Below are positions 5,857 to 7,615 of a stretch of 7,615 nucleotides of DNA, one piece after another; within the stretch, counting starts at the first letter, position 1, and every line of letters begins with the position of its first letter. This DNA is from an uncultured Acidimicrobiaceae bacterium. Lineage in GTDB: Bacteria > Actinomycetota > Acidimicrobiia > Acidimicrobiales > Microtrichaceae. Below the pieces are notes generated by a model. It was not told where the DNA came from. It saw nothing but the letters and a program-made list of their open reading frames with translations, and did not search any database. The stretch is from contig CALMLJ010000410.1 of the NCBI GenBank assembly GCA_937868025.1, positions 1 to 7,615 of the forward strand. The letters are read 5' to 3'. The position numbers and the translations under genes are program-made.

Positions 5857-6516
5857 GTGGCAGGCGTCGACGTGATCCTCCCCGCACTCGACGAGGCAGA
5901 GGCCCTGGAGTGGGTGCTCCCGCGGATGCCGACGTCGTATCGGGCGATCGTCGTCGACAACGGGTCGACCGACGGGACGGCCGAGGTGGCCGAGCGGCTG
6001 GGTGCATTCGTGGTGCACGAATCGCGGCGCGGGTTCGGCGCGGCGTGTGCGGCTGGCCTCGCCGTCGCGACCGCCGAGGTCGTCGCCTTCTGCGACGCCG
6101 ACGCGAGCCTCGATCCGCAGGATCTCCCGCTCGTGTGCGACCCCGTGCTCGCCGGGCGGGTCGACCTGCTCCTCGGGGCCCGCCAGGCGGTCGGCTGGCG
6201 GTCCTGGCCACCGCACGCCCGGCTCGCCAACCGGTATCTCGCCCATCGACTCGGCCGGATCAGCGGAGCGGTCCTCACTGATCTCGGCCCGATGCGGGCG
6301 ATGCGGCGGGACGCGCTCGACGACCTCGGAATTGTCGACCGCCGCTTCGGTTGGCCGCTCGAGATGGTGGTGCGCGCCGCGCAGGCCGGCTGGACGATCG
6401 AGGAGGTGGCGGTGCCCTACCGGCCCCGCATCGGACGATCCAAGGTGACGGGCACGGTTCGGGGAACCCTGCGCGCCGTCGCCGACATGCGCAAGGTCCT
6501 CGCCGACCTGACCTGA
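5857..6516 (+). CDS. Family 2 glycosyltransferase (GT-A fold, DPM1/polyprenyl-phosphate type)
   Basis: A 219-residue cytoplasmic glycosyltransferase without membrane helices. The order of motifs is typical of family 2: VDVILPALDEAEAL (4-17) for nucleotide binding, VVDNGSTDGTAEVA (32-45), RRGFGAACAAGLAVA (57-71), the metal-binding DAD at 80-82 in FCDADASLDP, then LGAR, LTDLGPMRAMRRDAL, RFGWPLEMVVRAAQAGW and, near the C-terminus, GRSKVTGTVRGT. The last motifs are typical of dolichol/undecaprenyl-phosphate sugar synthase-like members, which would supply a lipid-linked sugar to a GT-C enzyme such as the divergent membrane protein. The donor sugar cannot be told. The start is GTG, preceded by TAGGTT at 6 nt and no Shine-Dalgarno; there is no upstream room because the divergent gene starts 36 bp away. 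It may also relate to the TIGR04283 transferase that often accompanies TIGR04282 proteins. Confidence 0.9.
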   Translation: MAGVDVILPALDEAEALEWVLPRMPTSYRAIVVDNGSTDGTAEVAERLGAFVVHESRRGFGAACAAGLAVATAEVVAFCDADASLDPQDLPLVCDPVLAGRVDLLLGARQAVGWRSWPPHARLANRYLAHRLGRISGAVLTDLGPMRAMRRDALDDLGIVDRRFGWPLEMVVRAAQAGWTIEEVAVPYRPRIGRSKVTGTVRGTLRAVADMRKVLADLT

Positions 6517-6562
6517 GACGGGCCACGGTTCCACGGCCGGGCCCCTCGTGGCAGGCTGTCGT
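6517..6562. other. 46-bp gap with inverted and direct repeats before the KdpD-like kinase
   Basis: The gap holds an inverted repeat GCCACG (6522-6527) / CGTGGC (6547-6552, its last bases overlapping the candidate -10 element) and a direct repeat CCACGG (6523-6528 and 6531-6536). There is no T-run, so an intrinsic terminator is unlikely. It could be an operator for the kinase gene or simply GC-rich chance structure. Confidence 0.25.
6552..6557 (+). promoter_or_regulatory. Weak putative -10 element (CAGGCT) for the second kinase
   Basis: CAGGCT differs from TANNNT only in its first base and lies 5 nt before the ATG at 6563, resembling the other leaderless-type starts in this window. It is weaker than the others, and the kinase may be read through from the GT2 gene instead. 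Confidence 0.2.
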
Positions 6563-7597
6563 ATGCCCCGGTTCGGAGACCGCCTGAACTCCTTGCTGTC
6601 GGTGCGTGTGCGCCCGGCGCTCGGGAGCGCGGTCGGACTCTCGATGGTGCTGAGCACCGTCGTGGTGTTCTGGCTCGTGCACGATTCGTCGGCGCGGGTG
6701 ATCGAGGCGCTCGTGATGGTCGTGCCGGTCGTCGCTGCCGCCGTGCTCGGTGGCCAGCGGGCCGCGGTGTTCGTTGCCGTTGTCGGGACGCTGGCCTTCA
6801 GCCTGATCATCCCGCCGTTCGGGTCGCCGCGCGTCGAACTCACCCAGGACGTCGTCGCGCTCGTCGTGTTCCTCGCCGTTGCCCTCGCCGTGGGCTCGGT
6901 GGTCGCCCGCCGCGTCGAGGCGCTCGGCCACCTCGAGGAACAGCGGGAGCTCCTGATGCGTTCCGTGTCGCACGATTTCCGCACACCGCTCGCCGTCATC
7001 AGCGCTGCGACGTCGGACCTCATGCAGTCGCCGCACTACGACGACGCGACCAGGGCGAAGCTCCAGTCGATCGTCCTCGACGAGACCGACCGGCTCGACC
7101 GACTCGTCGCGAACCTTCTCGACCTCAGCCGCTTGCGGTCAGGGCAGCTCGAACCCCACCGGCAAGCGGTCGACGTCGGCGAACTCGTCGACCACGTGAC
7201 CCAACGGCTCCGGCGTGTCCTCGACGGCGTCGACTTGCGGGTCGAACTCGAGCCGGGCCTCCCGGCGCTCCAGGCCGACTTCACCCAACTGGACCAGGTC
7301 CTCACCAACCTGCTCGAGAACGCCGTCCGTCACTCGGGCCCGACGGGTGTCGTCGGGCTCACCGCCGTGACGACCTTCTCGTCGGTGCGGTTCTCGGTGA
7401 TCGACGAAGGGCCCGGGGTCGATCCCGAGGAGGCCGAGGCGATCTTCCAACCCTTCCGATCTGGCGCCCTGCCCGGATCGAGCGGCGTCGGGCTCGCCAT
7501 CTGCCGCGGCATCGTGCAGGCGCACGGCGGCACGATCCGGGTGACCGGGCGCGACGGGCCGGGTGCGGAGTTCGTCGTCGATCTGCCGTACCGGTAG
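6563..7597 (+). CDS. KdpD-like sensor histidine kinase lacking the N-terminal KdpD and USP domains
   Basis: A 344-residue kinase. Four closely spaced hydrophobic helices (about 20-40, 47-63, 66-85 and 95-116) match the DUF4118 membrane region of KdpD, including the LIIPPFGSPRVELTQD loop (81-96) between helices three and four. The HisKA domain has SVSHDFRTPL (134-143) with phosphoacceptor His137. The ATPase domain shows the N box TNLLENAVRHSG (248-259), G1 DEGPGV (281-286), an F-box-like FQPFR (295-299) and G2 SSGVGLAICRG (306-316), so it should be active. Full KdpD is about 900 residues with N-terminal KdpD and universal-stress domains; both are absent, giving a stand-alone DUF4118 kinase. 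ATG at 6563 is preferred; an in-frame GTG at 6548 would add five residues. It follows the GT2 gene by 46 bp on the same strand. No partner regulator lies in the window; one may lie beyond 7597. A potassium or envelope signal is possible. Confidence 0.9.
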   Translation: MPRFGDRLNSLLSVRVRPALGSAVGLSMVLSTVVVFWLVHDSSARVIEALVMVVPVVAAAVLGGQRAAVFVAVVGTLAFSLIIPPFGSPRVELTQDVVALVVFLAVALAVGSVVARRVEALGHLEEQRELLMRSVSHDFRTPLAVISAATSDLMQSPHYDDATRAKLQSIVLDETDRLDRLVANLLDLSRLRSGQLEPHRQAVDVGELVDHVTQRLRRVLDGVDLRVELEPGLPALQADFTQLDQVLTNLLENAVRHSGPTGVVGLTAVTTFSSVRFSVIDEGPGVDPEEAEAIFQPFRSGALPGSSGVGLAICRGIVQAHGGTIRVTGRDGPGAEFVVDLPYR

Positions 7598-7615
7598 GTC
7601 AGGCGTCGAGCCGGC

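Noticed and set aside
6520..6552. GC-rich hairpin after the GT2 gene as an intrinsic terminator.
   Set aside because: No T-run follows and the loops are long; such pairings are expected by chance at this GC content.
5821..7023. The minus-strand frame of the membrane protein stays open far upstream, suggesting a much longer protein.
   Set aside because: The upstream part is a low-complexity Arg/Thr/Pro-rich shadow of the GT2 gene and of the start of the second kinase. The real protein character begins at the ATG at 5820.
7598..7615. Minus-strand TGA at 7601-7599 preceded by codons for RLDA could be the end of a convergent gene such as a response regulator.
   Set aside because: Only four codons are visible and they do not match the usual GYR-type regulator ending closely enough.
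1..7615. tRNA, rRNA, CRISPR, insertion sequence or prophage signals.
   Set aside because: No cloverleaf-like segments, regular repeat-spacer arrays, transposase motifs or terminal inverted repeats were seen; nearly all bases are within the eight coding regions.

Overview
The window is dense, high-GC bacterial DNA with strong GC preference at third codon positions. It carries eight protein genes, two of them running close to or over the window edges, and no RNA genes, insertion sequences, CRISPR arrays or long non-coding stretches. Protein style, GC content and apparently leaderless gene starts point to an actinobacterium, perhaps an Acidimicrobiia-like lineage. The phylum call is fairly safe; the class is a guess.

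Layout. On the minus strand, from 1443 down to 1, run three closely packed genes: a DUF2064/TIGR04282-type transferase, a class I SAM methyltransferase (GTGA overlap) and the first 66 codons of a membrane-anchored protein resembling molybdopterin-dependent oxidoreductases. Divergent from them, from 1567 to 3419 on the plus strand, lies an OmpR/PhoB-type response regulator and its histidine kinase, coupled through an ATGA overlap. The kinase gene converges, with 12 bp between stops, on a minus-strand pair (5820 to 3432): a polytopic membrane protein of glycosyltransferase GT-C style, followed by an NAD-dependent sugar epimerase/dehydratase with an unusual Cys-rich insert. Divergent from that pair, across only 36 bp, is a plus-strand family 2 (GT-A) glycosyltransferase (5857-6516), then a second, KdpD-like histidine kinase (6563-7597).

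How it may work together. The epimerase could make or modify a nucleotide sugar, the GT2 enzyme could load a sugar onto a polyprenyl phosphate or another acceptor, and the polytopic protein could use such a lipid-linked sugar at the membrane. The DUF2064 transferase, methyltransferase and membrane oxidoreductase form a second operon, and the two-component system sits between the two sets. From memory of actinobacterial genomes this set of families recurs together, and I know of no assigned product for it. This is the best candidate for an undescribed system here: a regulated envelope-glycan or glycolipid modification module linked to a membrane redox enzyme. The link is inference from gene order. 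A second theme is start-site architecture: four of the five operon-leading genes have a TANNNT hexamer 6-8 nt before the start codon and no Shine-Dalgarno, whereas two internal genes have purine-rich SD sequences.
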